Shown here in pieces: positions 35,184 through 43,960 of a stretch of 64,000 bases of DNA. How positions within the stretch are numbered: position 1 is the stretch's first letter; every line of letters begins with the position of its first letter. Source of the stretch: Corynebacterium sp. P4-C1 (GTDB taxonomy: Bacteria > Actinomycetota > Actinomycetes > Mycobacteriales > Mycobacteriaceae); contig NZ_CP129966.1 of NCBI RefSeq assembly GCF_030503595.1, positions 620,001-684,000 on the forward strand, written 5' to 3'. A program made the position numbers and the translations under genes. Under the pieces are notes generated by a model that had not been told where the DNA came from, did not search any database, and saw nothing but the letters and a program-made list of their open reading frames with translations.

Positions 35184-35276
35184 GACAGTGTCGTCCTCTC
35201 AGATAGTTCTCAGACGGCGCTCACCGTAGCACCGACCGCCCCACACTGCTCGCCAAGCGACGTAGGACTCCCGCAC

Positions 35277-35846
35277 CTAGCTGTCGCGCATCTTCTCTCT
35301 GCGCATATCCAACGCGATAGCGATGCCGATGACGGCAGCGTGGACATTCTCGTCGAGCCCCGGTTCGAAGGCGACGCGGTATGTGGTCTTGCCCATCAGC
35401 GCCCTGCCCATGCCGGAGAATTCCGCATCCACGCGAGCAATCGTGCGCCCCTGGCACGTCAGCGCGTAGTTGAGTTGGAAGACCTCTCCTTGGATTTCCA
35501 CCTGCGGGAAGCCCACGATGTCCACGTCGTATTTTGCGCCGATCCAGGCGAAGCGCTTGGTAATGTGCGCGAGTTCAGCTTGGCCTCCATTCTGGGGGTC
35601 GGCGCGGTGCACGATATACCGGTCTCGGATGACATTCACCGGATCCTCGACCGCCAACACCGGTGTTCCTCCCGCATCGAATACTTCGACCCCACGGGAG
35701 GCTTTGAACAGATCGCTGAGCTTCCGCGTTTGCCGCGCGATGCCGAGCTGACCGCCGTTGGGGTCGCTGATGGTGAATTCGTCACGGCCGATCGCCTTCG
35801 ACTGAGAGATGATGAGTTCATTCGCCTGCAACATGGAGGCCAGCAT
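35277..35846 (-). CDS. LURP-one-related (tubby/scramblase-fold) protein
   Basis: This 189-residue protein belongs to the LURP-one-related family, which shares the tubby-like beta-barrel fold. Alternating strands are visible: NELIISQSKAIGRDEFTISD, VEVFDAGGTPVLAVEDP, AWIGAKYDVDIVGF, VFQLNYALTCQGRTIARVDA, RALMGKTTYRVAFEPGLDEN. The last helix (VHAAVIGIAIALDMRREKM) is the buried central helix. I use the ATG at 35846 because GGAGG lies eight bases before it, inside the terminator stem of the upstream tRNA. An ATG at 35834 is the alternative. The bacterial function is unknown. A broken relative is at 25147. Confidence 0.8.
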   Translation of the reverse strand: MLASMLQANELIISQSKAIGRDEFTISDPNGGQLGIARQTRKLSDLFKASRGVEVFDAGGTPVLAVEDPVNVIRDRYIVHRADPQNGGQAELAHITKRFAWIGAKYDVDIVGFPQVEIQGEVFQLNYALTCQGRTIARVDAEFSGMGRALMGKTTYRVAFEPGLDENVHAAVIGIAIALDMRREKMRDS

Positions 35847-35850
35847 AACG

Positions 35851-35890
35851 AAAACCTCCGGCCCGCTTCAGTGTTGAAGCCGACCGGAGG
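35851..35890 (-). terminator. tRNA-Glu copy 3 terminator that contains the next gene's ribosome site
   Basis: On the minus strand CCTCCGG pairs with CCGGAGG, enclosing an inner stem GCTTCA/TGAAGC, and is followed by TTTT. The 3' arm GGAGG is also the only plausible ribosome site for the LURP-one gene starting at 35846, eight bases on. Confidence 0.85.
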
Positions 35891-35908
35891 TCTGCGTATT
35901 TCTATTTG

Positions 35909-35981
35909 TACCCCGTACGGGATTTGAACCCGTGTTACCGCCGTGAGAGGGCGACGTCCTAGGCCACTAGACGAACGGGGC
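35909..35981 (-). tRNA. tRNA-Glu(CTC)
   Basis: It is identical to the copy at 31236 except for one D-loop base (C16 is U), with all stems intact and anticodon CTC. It lies 54 bases after tRNA-Gln and downstream of gltX. Its 5' flank differs from the other two copies, which share theirs. Confidence 0.95.
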
Positions 35982-36035
35982 ATAAGGACTTTGTGTCCAG
36001 CAATCCCATTGAGTTTCACCTCAATTGAACTGCAG

Positions 36036-36107
36036 CTGGCCTACCAGGACTCGAACCTAGAATGACGGTACCAGAAACCGTAGTGTTGCCAATTACACCA
36101 TAGGCCA
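36036..36107 (-). tRNA. tRNA-Gln(CTG)
   Basis: The 72-base cloverleaf has acceptor UGGCCUA/UAGGCCA, anticodon stem ACGGU/ACCGU with loop UUCUGGU (anticodon CTG), and T arm around GUUCGAGUC. CCA is not encoded. It lies between gltX and tRNA-Glu. The 154 bases between it and the gltX stop hold a weak hairpin (TCCTCCA/TGGAGGA) without a T-run. Confidence 0.93.
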
Positions 36108-36261
36108 TTGTCATTTCAGTGCTTCCCGGCTACTGCCAGGCGCTCTGAACAACGTCGATAACTATAACCACACCGGCGATATCCCACCAAATCGGCAGGT
36201 CCTCCACCTTTTATTGGAGGATGTTCACGGGCAGGTGAATAACGCCGGTGTGATTCGGAGG

Positions 36262-37752
36262 TTACTCCCCCGCCGGAACGAACGGCGTGGCCTCGCGTGC
36301 GGCGCGCAGACGAGCCAAGGTCGACTCGCGGCCGAGCAGCTCCATGGATTCGAACAGAGGCGGAGAAACAGCCTCGCCGGAGACTGCGACACGAAGGGCT
36401 CCGTAAGCCTTGCGCGGCTTGAGGCCGAGATCGTCGATAAGCGCGCCGCTGAGTGCGCTCTCGATGTTCTCCGTCGTCCACTCGCTGACCCCTTCGAGCG
36501 CGGCGATACCGGCATCGAGCGGTTCCGCGGCGTCCTCCTTGAGGTTCTTCTTCGCCGCCTTCTCGTCCAAGGTGAGCTCCGCATCGGGCGTGACCAGGAA
36601 TTTCAACAGGCCGTACGCGTCTCCCAGCATCTTGATGCGGGTCTGCACAAGATCCGCGGCGACAGCGAATTTGTCCTCCGGGTAATCGGCTGGGAAGTCC
36701 GTGTGTTCCGTCAGGTAATCGCGCAGGCGGTTCTTGAAGTCTTCCGGCTCCAGCATGCGGATGTGGTCTGCGTTGATGGCCTCGAGCTTTTTCTGGTCGA
36801 AACGGGCCGGGTTCGCGAGGACATCGTTAATATCGAAGGCCTCGACGAACTCCTCGACCGTGAAAATGTCCTGGTCCGCGGAAAGCGACCATCCAAGGAG
36901 CGCGAGATAATTGATCATGCCCTCGGGGATGATGCCGTTGTCGCGGTGGTTGAACAGATTCGATTCCGGGTCACGCTTGGACAGCTTCTTGTTGCCCTGG
37001 CCCATCACGAACGGTAGGTGGCCGAATTCCGGAGTGAAATCGGTGACGCCAATGCGCTGCAGCGCCTCATAGAGCGCCAGCTGGCGCGGGGTGGAAGACA
37101 GCAGATCCTCGCCGCGCAGCACGTGAGTGATGCCCATCAATGCATCGTCAACAGGGTTGACCAAAGTGTACAGCGGCGCACCGTTGGAGCGGGCGACGAC
37201 ATAGTCCGGCTGCGTGGATGCCTTGAATTCCATGTCGCCGCGGACCAAATCGTGCCACTTCCAGTCCTTCTCCGGCATGCGCAGGCGCCACACCGGCTCG
37301 CGGCCCTCCGCCCTGAACGCGGCCACCTGCTCATCGGTGAGCTCGCGGTCGAAGTTGTCGTAGCCGAGCTGCGGGTCCCGGCCGGCGGCGATGTGGCGCT
37401 CCTTGACCTCTTCTGCCGTGGAGTACGCCGGATAAACCTCGCCGGCCTCGATCAGCTTGTCCAGGATCTCCTTGTAGATATCCATGCGCTGGGACTGGCG
37501 GTACGGCTCGTGGGGACCGCCGGTGACGACACCTTCATCCCACTCCATGCCGAGCCACCGCAGGGAATCAATGATCGCCTGGTAGGACTCTTCGGAGTCG
37601 CGGGCGGCATCGGTGTCCTCGATACGGAAAACCAGTTTGCCGCCGGTGTGCCTAGCTTGCGCCCAATTGAAAAGCGCCGTCCGGACCATCCCCACGTGGG
37701 GCGTTCCGGTCGGCGACGGGCAAAAACGAACTCGTACAGGTGCGTCAGTCAT
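36262..37752 (-). CDS. gltX: Glutamyl-tRNA synthetase
   Basis: This 496-residue class I synthetase has the HIGH-type motif [20 protein letters not shown] at residues 10–29 and the KMSKS-type motif [11 protein letters not shown] near residue 260. [16 protein letters not shown] and [20 protein letters not shown] are further family motifs. It charges tRNA-Glu. In actinobacteria lacking GlnRS it also charges tRNA-Gln, and GatCAB corrects the product. The two tRNA genes directly downstream are its likely substrates. Confidence 0.97.
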   Translation of the reverse strand: MTDAPVRVRFCPSPTGTPHVGMVRTALFNWAQARHTGGKLVFRIEDTDAARDSEESYQAIIDSLRWLGMEWDEGVVTGGPHEPYRQSQRMDIYKEILDKLIEAGEVYPAYSTAEEVKERHIAAGRDPQLGYDNFDRELTDEQVAAFRAEGREPVWRLRMPEKDWKWHDLVRGDMEFKASTQPDYVVARSNGAPLYTLVNPVDDALMGITHVLRGEDLLSSTPRQLALYEALQRIGVTDFTPEFGHLPFVMGQGNKKLSKRDPESNLFNHRDNGIIPEGMINYLALLGWSLSADQDIFTVEEFVEAFDINDVLANPARFDQKKLEAINADHIRMLEPEDFKNRLRDYLTEHTDFPADYPEDKFAVAADLVQTRIKMLGDAYGLLKFLVTPDAELTLDEKAAKKNLKEDAAEPLDAGIAALEGVSEWTTENIESALSGALIDDLGLKPRKAYGALRVAVSGEAVSPPLFESMELLGRESTLARLRAAREATPFVPAGE

Positions 37753-37777
37753 GCACCCAACTGTAGCGTGCGGGCAG

Positions 37778-38881
37778 CTACTTGCTCACGCGGGATAGCA
37801 CTGCCCACATGTCGTTCGCGGTGGACGGGTCGTACCACCAGAAGTGGTTGGAACCGTGGATCTTGATGGCCTGCACCGGCTTCTGGCATCCGGTGGCAGA
37901 AATACGGGTTGCGTTATGCCCCAGCGGCGCCGAGTTGATACGGCCGACTTGGCAGCCGTTGCGGCGCTCATACGAGCTGAACAGCTCCGGAACACCCAAG
38001 TAACGGGTTCCGCGGCGCACACCACCGTAATAGTTCGTCAGCGTGTCGTTGGTGCCGTGGTAAGCCAAGAACGCGACCGGAATGTTCTGGCAGTTGGCAT
38101 TGACCGGCCAGTAGTAGGCACCGGACACACCCGCGACACCGGCGAACAGGTCAGCCATGTGACAGGCGGACACCGCCGCCATGCCGCCGCCGGTGGACAT
38201 GCCCGTGGCGTAGATGCGGCGGCGGTCGATGTTGTAGTAGCGCTGCACATCGTTGATCATCGCGCGGACGAAACGGATGTCCTCACCCGGGCGGGTGGCA
38301 GCTGTCGCGGATCCTTCCCACGAGGCGCCGATGGAGCGCGGGTAGACGATGATCGCGTCACGGCCGACATTGGACTCGCGCAAACGGGAGTAGTTCCGGA
38401 AATTCTCCGTGGAGTCCTCGTACGCCGAGTAGCCGACCATGACCGGGGTCGGACGGGAGGCGTTGTACCCGCGCGGAACCCAAATCAGGTAGGAGCGGTT
38501 GCCCACGCGGATTTCACCGTTTTGACCAGGAGCAACCGGCTGACCGGCGGTGGCGCGCCACGGTGCCGCCCCCGGGCGCGGCGCGGGTGTCTGTGCCTGC
38601 GGCGGCGCCGGGATCGGGTTGTACGGCACAGAAGAACCGGCACCCTGCGGGATTGCACCGTTGACCTGGCGGGCCATGTCGTTCCACGCGCGGTTCGCGT
38701 TATTGGCGGCGTCTGCGGCAGCCTGTGCGGCTGCGTTGGATGCCTGGCTGGATTGTGCGGTCAGCTGGTTCACGTTGGGGATGCTCTGAGCCTGAGCCGG
38801 GGCAACGGCGAGCCCTGCAGCCATGAGTAGACCTGCGATGGCACCCGCAAGACGGCGACTCCAAGCGCGTGAGGTTTTCAT
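37778..38881 (-). CDS. Secreted PHB-depolymerase-like esterase (LpqC/feruloyl esterase type)
   Basis: This 367-residue exported protein has a signal peptide ([20 protein letters not shown]) ending at AQAQS. An Ala/Asn-rich helical linker ([17 protein letters not shown]) and a Pro-rich stretch precede an alpha/beta-hydrolase domain. Visible are [20 protein letters not shown], the nucleophile elbow [20 protein letters not shown], and [10 protein letters not shown] and [10 protein letters not shown] as the likely acid and His regions. I start at the ATG at 38881 with GAAAGG seven bases upstream. The substrate is unknown; ester-linked polymers or mycolate-type lipids are possible. Confidence 0.85.
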   Translation of the reverse strand: MKTSRAWSRRLAGAIAGLLMAAGLAVAPAQAQSIPNVNQLTAQSSQASNAAAQAAADAANNANRAWNDMARQVNGAIPQGAGSSVPYNPIPAPPQAQTPAPRPGAAPWRATAGQPVAPGQNGEIRVGNRSYLIWVPRGYNASRPTPVMVGYSAYEDSTENFRNYSRLRESNVGRDAIIVYPRSIGASWEGSATAATRPGEDIRFVRAMINDVQRYYNIDRRRIYATGMSTGGGMAAVSACHMADLFAGVAGVSGAYYWPVNANCQNIPVAFLAYHGTNDTLTNYYGGVRRGTRYLGVPELFSSYERRNGCQVGRINSAPLGHNATRISATGCQKPVQAIKIHGSNHFWWYDPSTANDMWAVLSRVSK

Positions 38882-39129
38882 GTGCGGCCTTTCAGAAAAA
38901 TTGGAGGAGGTGAGAAGCCCGGCAAGGACTGGACGCGAGCTCTTATCCTCAACAGTCACTTGCGTAACAGTAGTGATACTTAACGCGTCCTTCAACAGAA
39001 GATTGAAGCATTCTTATTATTCGCTGAAATTCCCTGAACAGCAAGTTCATTAACACTTCAATTACAGTGCATTTATTCCGGGCAACCCTGCCTCCGGCCT
39101 TGGTTTCTCCCGCAGTAGAATCGGTCACC

Positions 39130-40245
39130 ATGCCATTACCCAGACCTGCAACCGCGCCCGATTTTCTGCTCTCCCGAGCGGAAGGCTCGGTGCGCACCCA
39201 GGGATCCGCGAGGAGCTTCACCGATGTCTGGGATGCCATCGAGGTTATTGACCGAGGCGATGTGGAAATTGTCGTCGGTGCCCTCCCCTTCGACCGTGAG
39301 GCTCCTGCAGCATTGACCGTGCCAGAGTCCGTCATCCGGGAGCCCGGCCCCCTCGAACCGCACGCGCACTACCGCATCGGCGCGGGTTCCCAACTCTCCG
39401 CCCGTGTCACCGGCTACGATCCGGAACCGCACGAACACCTACGCCGCATCGAAGCAGCCGTGGCGACCATCGAGGATTCGCTTCTGGACAAAGTGGTTCT
39501 CGCCCGCGCCGTGGACATCGCGTTCGACCCGCCTGTCGACGCCAGGTTGGTGGCCGCACGCCTCATCGACCTCTCCCGCACCCGCGACGGATTCATCGCC
39601 GACCTGACTCCCGCCGGCAAACAGGGGCATATGTTCGTAGGCTCGTCTCCCGAGCTGTTGATCAAACGCGAGGGGCTGAAGATCTCCTCCTACCCCCTAG
39701 CCGGCTCAGCCGCACGCGATTTCGACGACCCTGAGGCGGATGCCGCCGCAGGCGCGGCACTCGCCCACTCGGAGAAAGACCTCGACGAGCACTCGTACGT
39801 CGTCGAGCACATCCGGGAGATTCTCGAGCCCCTGTGCAGCGAGCTGTCAATTCCCGATCGACCAGTGCTGACAAAGACGAGCGAGATGTGGCACCTCGCC
39901 ACCCCGATCACCGGCGCCTTGCGCGAGCCTGCCCCGAACGCTCTCGACCTCGCCGCTCGCCTCTACCCCACCCCTGCGGTCTGCGGGTCGCCCCAGCACG
40001 CGGCTGAAGCGCTGATCACCACAGCCGAGTCCGACCGTTCCTTCTACGCCGGAACCGTCGGATGGTGCGATTCAAGCGGTGACGGCGAATTCATGGTCGC
40101 CATCCGCTGTGCCGAGGTCAACGGAGAAGGCACCGCTGCCCGCGCATGGGCGGGCGGGGGCCTCGTCGCAGCGTCCGACCCGGAGCAAGAGCTCGCCGAG
40201 ACCACGGCGAAACTCCGCACGATTCAGCGTGCCCTCGGCCTCTAG
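39130..40245 (+). CDS. Isochorismate synthase
   Basis: This 371-residue enzyme of the chorismate-utilising family converts chorismate to isochorismate, the first step of menaquinone synthesis or of catecholate siderophores. Motifs in order: VLARAVDIAFDPPVDARLV, MFVGSSPELLIKREGLKISS, YPLAGSAARDFDDPEADA, LTKTSEMWHLATPITGAL, PTPAVCGSPQHAAEALI, SFYAGTVGWCDSSGDGEFMV. The start is placed at the ATG at 39130; a GTG at 39067 would add 21 residues without a better ribosome site. No other men or dhb genes are nearby, so menF or entC cannot be chosen. The AT-rich 248 bases upstream are shared with the divergent esterase. Confidence 0.9.
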   Translation: MPLPRPATAPDFLLSRAEGSVRTQGSARSFTDVWDAIEVIDRGDVEIVVGALPFDREAPAALTVPESVIREPGPLEPHAHYRIGAGSQLSARVTGYDPEPHEHLRRIEAAVATIEDSLLDKVVLARAVDIAFDPPVDARLVAARLIDLSRTRDGFIADLTPAGKQGHMFVGSSPELLIKREGLKISSYPLAGSAARDFDDPEADAAAGAALAHSEKDLDEHSYVVEHIREILEPLCSELSIPDRPVLTKTSEMWHLATPITGALREPAPNALDLAARLYPTPAVCGSPQHAAEALITTAESDRSFYAGTVGWCDSSGDGEFMVAIRCAEVNGEGTAARAWAGGGLVAASDPEQELAETTAKLRTIQRALGL

Positions 40246-40272
40246 TTACCTGAAGCCAAAGCCGCTTATCGC

Positions 40273-41064
40273 TTAAGCCCGCCCCACCGGGTTCTTGAGC
40301 TTGCCAATGCCGTCAATCTCCACCTCGATGGTGTCGCCCGGAACCATTTCGGCTGTTCCTGCCGGGGAGCCGGTGCAGATGACGTCGCCGGGCAGCAAGG
40401 TGTAGGACGAGGTGATGAACTCGATGATCTTGCCCAGCTTCCAGATCATCTGATTCGAGTTCGAGTCCTGCTTAGTCTCCGTCTGCCCGTCGTGGGTCAG
40501 GTGCGCCTTGATCGGCAGATCGTCGAAATCGAACTTATCCAAGTCCGTCTCGATCCACGGGCCGAGCGGACAGAACGTATCGATGCCCTTGGCGCGCGCC
40601 CACTGGCCGTCGGTGAACTGCAGGTCGCGGGAGGAGACATCGTTGACGATGGTCACGCCGCGGACCACAGACCTCCAGTCTTCAGCCTTGACATTCTTGC
40701 ATGGGACCCCAATGACAAGAGCCAGCTCACCCTCGAATTCGACGCGCGTGGCAAAGTCCGGGATCTTGATCGGCGCTTCCGGACCGATCACTGCTGTCGG
40801 CGGCTTGAGGAAGAGCGTCGGCGGCAGGTGCTCCGAAGACTGCTTGAACACCTCAGCGACGTGGTCCGCGTAGTTGCGGCCGATTGCGACTACCTTGCTG
40901 GGGAGCATCGGGGCCAGCAGGCGCACATCTGCGAGCGCCCACTCCTTCCCCGTGAACTCGGGCTCCGTGAACGGAGTTCCCTTGATTTGCTTCGCTGTCG
41001 TCGCTTCGTCGTCGATGACCGCGAAAGTCATTCCCTCAGGTGTAGCAATTCGTCCAAAACGCAT
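40273..41064 (-). CDS. Fumarylacetoacetate hydrolase-family protein
   Basis: This 263-residue enzyme belongs to the FAH/HpcE family that cleaves or isomerises 2-keto or 2-hydroxydienoic acids using Mg2+. The core is AIGRNYADHVAEVFKQ, then FLKPPTAVIGPEAPIKIPDF, VEFEGELALVIG with the metal-binding Glu pair, the later Asp in VNDVSSRDLQ, KGIDTFCPLGPWI, and the end YTLLPGDVICTGSPAGTAEM. I begin at MRFGRI (41064); a start four codons earlier is possible. In corynebacteria such a gene commonly lies just upstream of gltX. The substrate is unknown. Confidence 0.88.
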   Translation of the reverse strand: MRFGRIATPEGMTFAVIDDEATTAKQIKGTPFTEPEFTGKEWALADVRLLAPMLPSKVVAIGRNYADHVAEVFKQSSEHLPPTLFLKPPTAVIGPEAPIKIPDFATRVEFEGELALVIGVPCKNVKAEDWRSVVRGVTIVNDVSSRDLQFTDGQWARAKGIDTFCPLGPWIETDLDKFDFDDLPIKAHLTHDGQTETKQDSNSNQMIWKLGKIIEFITSSYTLLPGDVICTGSPAGTAEMVPGDTIEVEIDGIGKLKNPVGRA

Positions 41065-41123
41065 GCTGCTGAGCATACGCCACGACTATCCCCGCCGCTT
41101 AAGGTTAGCCTTTCAATTCCCGA

Positions 41124-42689
41124 CTATTGATAGCTCACAAACCACGGGCGCGGATTGACTGTGCTGTACGTCTGTTCCGGGGTGAACATCGGCATATCTT
41201 CGTCGATGAAGTTCTTCCACGCCATGAAGAACTGCGGCTGCAGGTCCTTCCTCATGACGTTCCATGTCTCGAATTTCTGCTCAGTTGTGCCGTGGCCGTC
41301 CGCGTGCAGGATGAAGGACAGCTCGGGCGCCGAGGTGTCGATGTTCTCGCGGTCTGGCAGCATCGCCAGCTGGAACTGGTGCACGATCAACGCCTTCTGC
41401 GGTAGTTTGTTTTCGCGGGTGAGTTCCGCGAGCCACTGCGTCGCTTCGTTGATCTCCGCCGCATTCGCGGACCCCACCTGGGCCGCGGGCTGCTGGCCAG
41501 GCTGGAGCTTCCACTCGGCATCGAGCGCGAGCCCCACATTCGGGCGCTTCAGCAGCTCTTCGTACCTGAGTGCCTGCTCCTTGAAAGTGGTCAAGCCCGG
41601 CTGCAAATCGATGACGGCGTAGCCGCCCGCTTCCGTGATGGCGTCGATGTACGGGACGAGTTCCGCGGGGTCGGACTCGTTGGTGAAATTGCCGTCGTCA
41701 CCCGGATCCGAAGATGCCACAGTGGCGATGATCTCAAAGGCCGGAATCACCTTCTCGTCTGTGAGTTCCTGGTACTGGCGCACCCATTCCTTCACGACGT
41801 TCACTGCTTCCGCGGGCGGCTGCTCACCCATCTGGCCCAGCGCCGGGCCCGACGGGTGCCCGTAGGTGGCGATCATCCGCCGCCCCGGGAAGATCAGGCC
41901 GCCACCACCGGTCACCTCGCCGTTCTTGGCCAACTCAATCGTGCTGCGGAACCGCTCCGTGCTGCCAAATTGACGGCCGAGCGCCACAGCCTTCTTGCCG
42001 TTGACCTGGTCCATCGATTCCTTGGTCACGCGCGGGTCGGCGTACGAGAGCACCGTGACGGGAAGCTTCTTGGCCGCAGCAGTCGCGGTGGCGGCAAAGG
42101 AGGTCAGTTCGGTCGCGAAGATCGGGACATCCTCTCCGGCCCCGTCACTGTCCGTGCCCCGGCCATCCCCCTGGGCGCGGTCCACAATCGCACGGACTTC
42201 CTGTTCCTCTTCCGCGGCCACCGGCTGGGTGTCCGCGATGAGCTTGAGGTCGTCCTCGTCGGTTTCCTCGCCAGCGCCTTCACCGACGTTGATTACGCGG
42301 GTAGCGCCGAGCCGCTCGATTTCGGCGTCGACGGCAGCGGACGTTTCGGGCGTGCCGAAACGGGTCAGCATCGGAGCCCCCTCGTCCACAGCGATTGCCG
42401 CAGCTTTGAGCCTGCTTTCCCGATCGGCGGCGGCCACGACAACTGTGTCCGATTCCGGGAAGAATTTCTGGGAGACCTCAGACCCTGTCCCGTCGGGGTC
42501 GGCGATGACTTGGGACCCGTCCTTCACCAGCGAAGCCGCCACACCGCCGCCCTGAGCATTCGCCCCGGATTCCGATCCGCTGTCGGAGGGCCCGTCTCCC
42601 CCGCCGAAAGCCGAGCATCCGGCCAGCAGCATCGAGGTTGTCACCGCGACCGCGGCGGTGGAGGTGGAACGGCGGGAAGTGAAACGCAT
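41124..42689 (-). CDS. Lipoprotein with cell-wall-binding-repeat-2-like domain, unknown function
   Basis: This 521-residue lipoprotein has a signal peptide ending in LLAGC and a Gly/Ser/Asp linker. Residues about 50–240 read like the cell-wall-binding-2 fold: FPESDTVVVAAADRESRLKA, AAIAVDEGAPMLTRFGTPET, then LGATRVINVGEG and KKAVALGRQFGS. The C-terminal half (from RRMIATYGHP) looks like a separate barrel-type enzyme domain, with NVGLALDAEWKL and FILHADGHGTTEQKF. AAGG lies about eight bases before the ATG at 42689. It starts 10 bases after leuB on the same strand. A shorter relative is at 48075. Confidence 0.7.
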   Translation of the reverse strand: MRFTSRRSTSTAAVAVTTSMLLAGCSAFGGGDGPSDSGSESGANAQGGGVAASLVKDGSQVIADPDGTGSEVSQKFFPESDTVVVAAADRESRLKAAAIAVDEGAPMLTRFGTPETSAAVDAEIERLGATRVINVGEGAGEETDEDDLKLIADTQPVAAEEEQEVRAIVDRAQGDGRGTDSDGAGEDVPIFATELTSFAATATAAAKKLPVTVLSYADPRVTKESMDQVNGKKAVALGRQFGSTERFRSTIELAKNGEVTGGGGLIFPGRRMIATYGHPSGPALGQMGEQPPAEAVNVVKEWVRQYQELTDEKVIPAFEIIATVASSDPGDDGNFTNESDPAELVPYIDAITEAGGYAVIDLQPGLTTFKEQALRYEELLKRPNVGLALDAEWKLQPGQQPAAQVGSANAAEINEATQWLAELTRENKLPQKALIVHQFQLAMLPDRENIDTSAPELSFILHADGHGTTEQKFETWNVMRKDLQPQFFMAWKNFIDEDMPMFTPEQTYSTVNPRPWFVSYQ

Positions 42690-42699
42690 GAGGAAAACC

Positions 42700-43746
42700 T
42701 TACTTGAGGGATTCCGCGATACGGGTTCCGACCCTTTCGGTGAAGCTTCCGTTTTCCGCACTTGCACCGCCGGCGGTCTCGTTGTCACGCCGTGCGGAAA
42801 CATCCTCCGCGACGGCATCTTCGATGCGGGTGGCGGCCTCTTCGTCGTCAAGCCAGCGCAGCATCATGGCGACCGAAAGAATCATCGCAGTCGGGTCGGC
42901 GAGTCCCTTGCCTGCGATGTCCGGCGCTGATCCGTGGACCGGCTCGAACATCGACGGGTTTGCACGGGAGGCATCGATGTTGCCCGAGCACGCCAGCCCC
43001 ACGCCGCCGGCGACAGCGCCGGCGAGGTCGGTGAGGATGTCACCGAAGAGATTGTCGGTGACAATCACGTCGTACCGGTCAGGATCGGTGACCATATAAA
43101 TCGTCGCGGCGTCGATGTGGTTGTAGTCGACCTCGACCTCCGGGTACTCGGCAGCGACATCGTTAACAGTGTTCTGCCACAATGCACCGGCATTCGTGAG
43201 CACATTCGTCTTGTGCACCAGCGTCAGCTTCTTGCGGCGCGCCATCGCGGTCTCGAAACCGTGGCGGACGAGACGCTCGACGCCGTAGCGGGTGTTCTGG
43301 GAAACCTCGCAGGCCACTTCTGCCGGAGTGCCCTGCCGCAGCGTGCCACCGTTGCCGGCGTAGAGTCCCTCGGTTCCCTCGCGCACAACCACGAAGTCGA
43401 TCTCGCCGGGATTCGCGAGCGGACTCACCGCCGTCGGGTACAGCTTCGACGGGCGGAGGTTCACGTAGTGGTCCAGCTTGAAGCGCAGCGGTAGCAGCAG
43501 GCCGCGCTCGAGCACGCCGGCCGGGACGCGGTCCGGGTCGCCGATCGCACCGAGGAGAATCGCGTCGTGCTCGCGGAGGCTCGCCAAGTCCTCGTCGGTA
43601 AGCAACTCACCGTTGCGCAGATAGCGCCGCGCACCGAGGTCGTACTCGGTGAGCTCCACGTCGTCGCGCACTGCGCGCAGGACCTTCAGGCCCTCTTCCA
43701 TCACTTCCGGGCCGATGCCGTCTCCTGCAATAACCGCAATTTTCAT
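42700..43746 (-). CDS. leuB: 3-isopropylmalate dehydrogenase
   Basis: LeuB oxidatively decarboxylates 3-isopropylmalate in leucine synthesis. The 348-residue protein has [20 protein letters not shown] at the N-terminus, the substrate arginines in [20 protein letters not shown], the metal-binding Asp region [20 protein letters not shown], and [20 protein letters not shown]. It lies 10 bases after the ybdD-like gene, so it may be read from the cstA transcript as well as its own promoter. An imperfect palindrome, GTTAA-AGC-TTAAC, lies just upstream of its start at 43748–43760. Confidence 0.96.
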   Translation of the reverse strand: MKIAVIAGDGIGPEVMEEGLKVLRAVRDDVELTEYDLGARRYLRNGELLTDEDLASLREHDAILLGAIGDPDRVPAGVLERGLLLPLRFKLDHYVNLRPSKLYPTAVSPLANPGEIDFVVVREGTEGLYAGNGGTLRQGTPAEVACEVSQNTRYGVERLVRHGFETAMARRKKLTLVHKTNVLTNAGALWQNTVNDVAAEYPEVEVDYNHIDAATIYMVTDPDRYDVIVTDNLFGDILTDLAGAVAGGVGLACSGNIDASRANPSMFEPVHGSAPDIAGKGLADPTAMILSVAMMLRWLDDEEAATRIEDAVAEDVSARRDNETAGGASAENGSFTERVGTRIAESLK

Positions 43747-43756
43747 GCGTTAAAGC

Positions 43757-43960
43757 TTAACAACAACGGCTTCCCGGGTTGGCTTCTTGATGCGCCCACT
43801 TTGCTTTCCAGTATTCCCGCTCCGTCATCAACTCCGCGTCCGGATGGTGGGCGCGCTGGTGGGCGCAGTACTTCGCGTAGTCGTTGTCGCCCATCAATTC
43901 CTTGATGTACCAGTTCGTCCACTTGAAAGCGGAGACAACTCCTTCCGCTACCGCGCCCAT
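43757..43960 (-). CDS. YbdD/YjiX-family small protein, CstA partner
   Basis: This 67-residue protein has WTNWYIKELMGDNDYAKYCA, HQRAHHPDAELMTEREYW and a Cys-Cys C-terminus (SRCC), matching YbdD/YjiX proteins, which accompany CstA/BtsT transporters and end in RCC. Its ATG overlaps the cstA stop (TGATG), so translation is coupled. The exact role is uncertain; assistance of pyruvate or peptide uptake by CstA is the usual proposal. Confidence 0.88.
   Translation of the reverse strand: MGAVAEGVVSAFKWTNWYIKELMGDNDYAKYCAHQRAHHPDAELMTEREYWKAKWAHQEANPGSRCC

Noticed and set aside
36177..36240. Hairpin TCCTCCA…TGGAGGA between tRNA-Gln and gltX
   Set aside because: Stem of 7 bp with no T-run on either strand; not a convincing terminator.
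41098..41116. TAAGGTTAGCCTTTCAATT resembles half of a DtxR (iron) box
   Set aside because: Only the left half and centre (GGTTAGCCT) fit; about 12 of 19 positions match the consensus TTAGGTTAGCCTAACCTAA, and the FAH gene downstream has no iron link.
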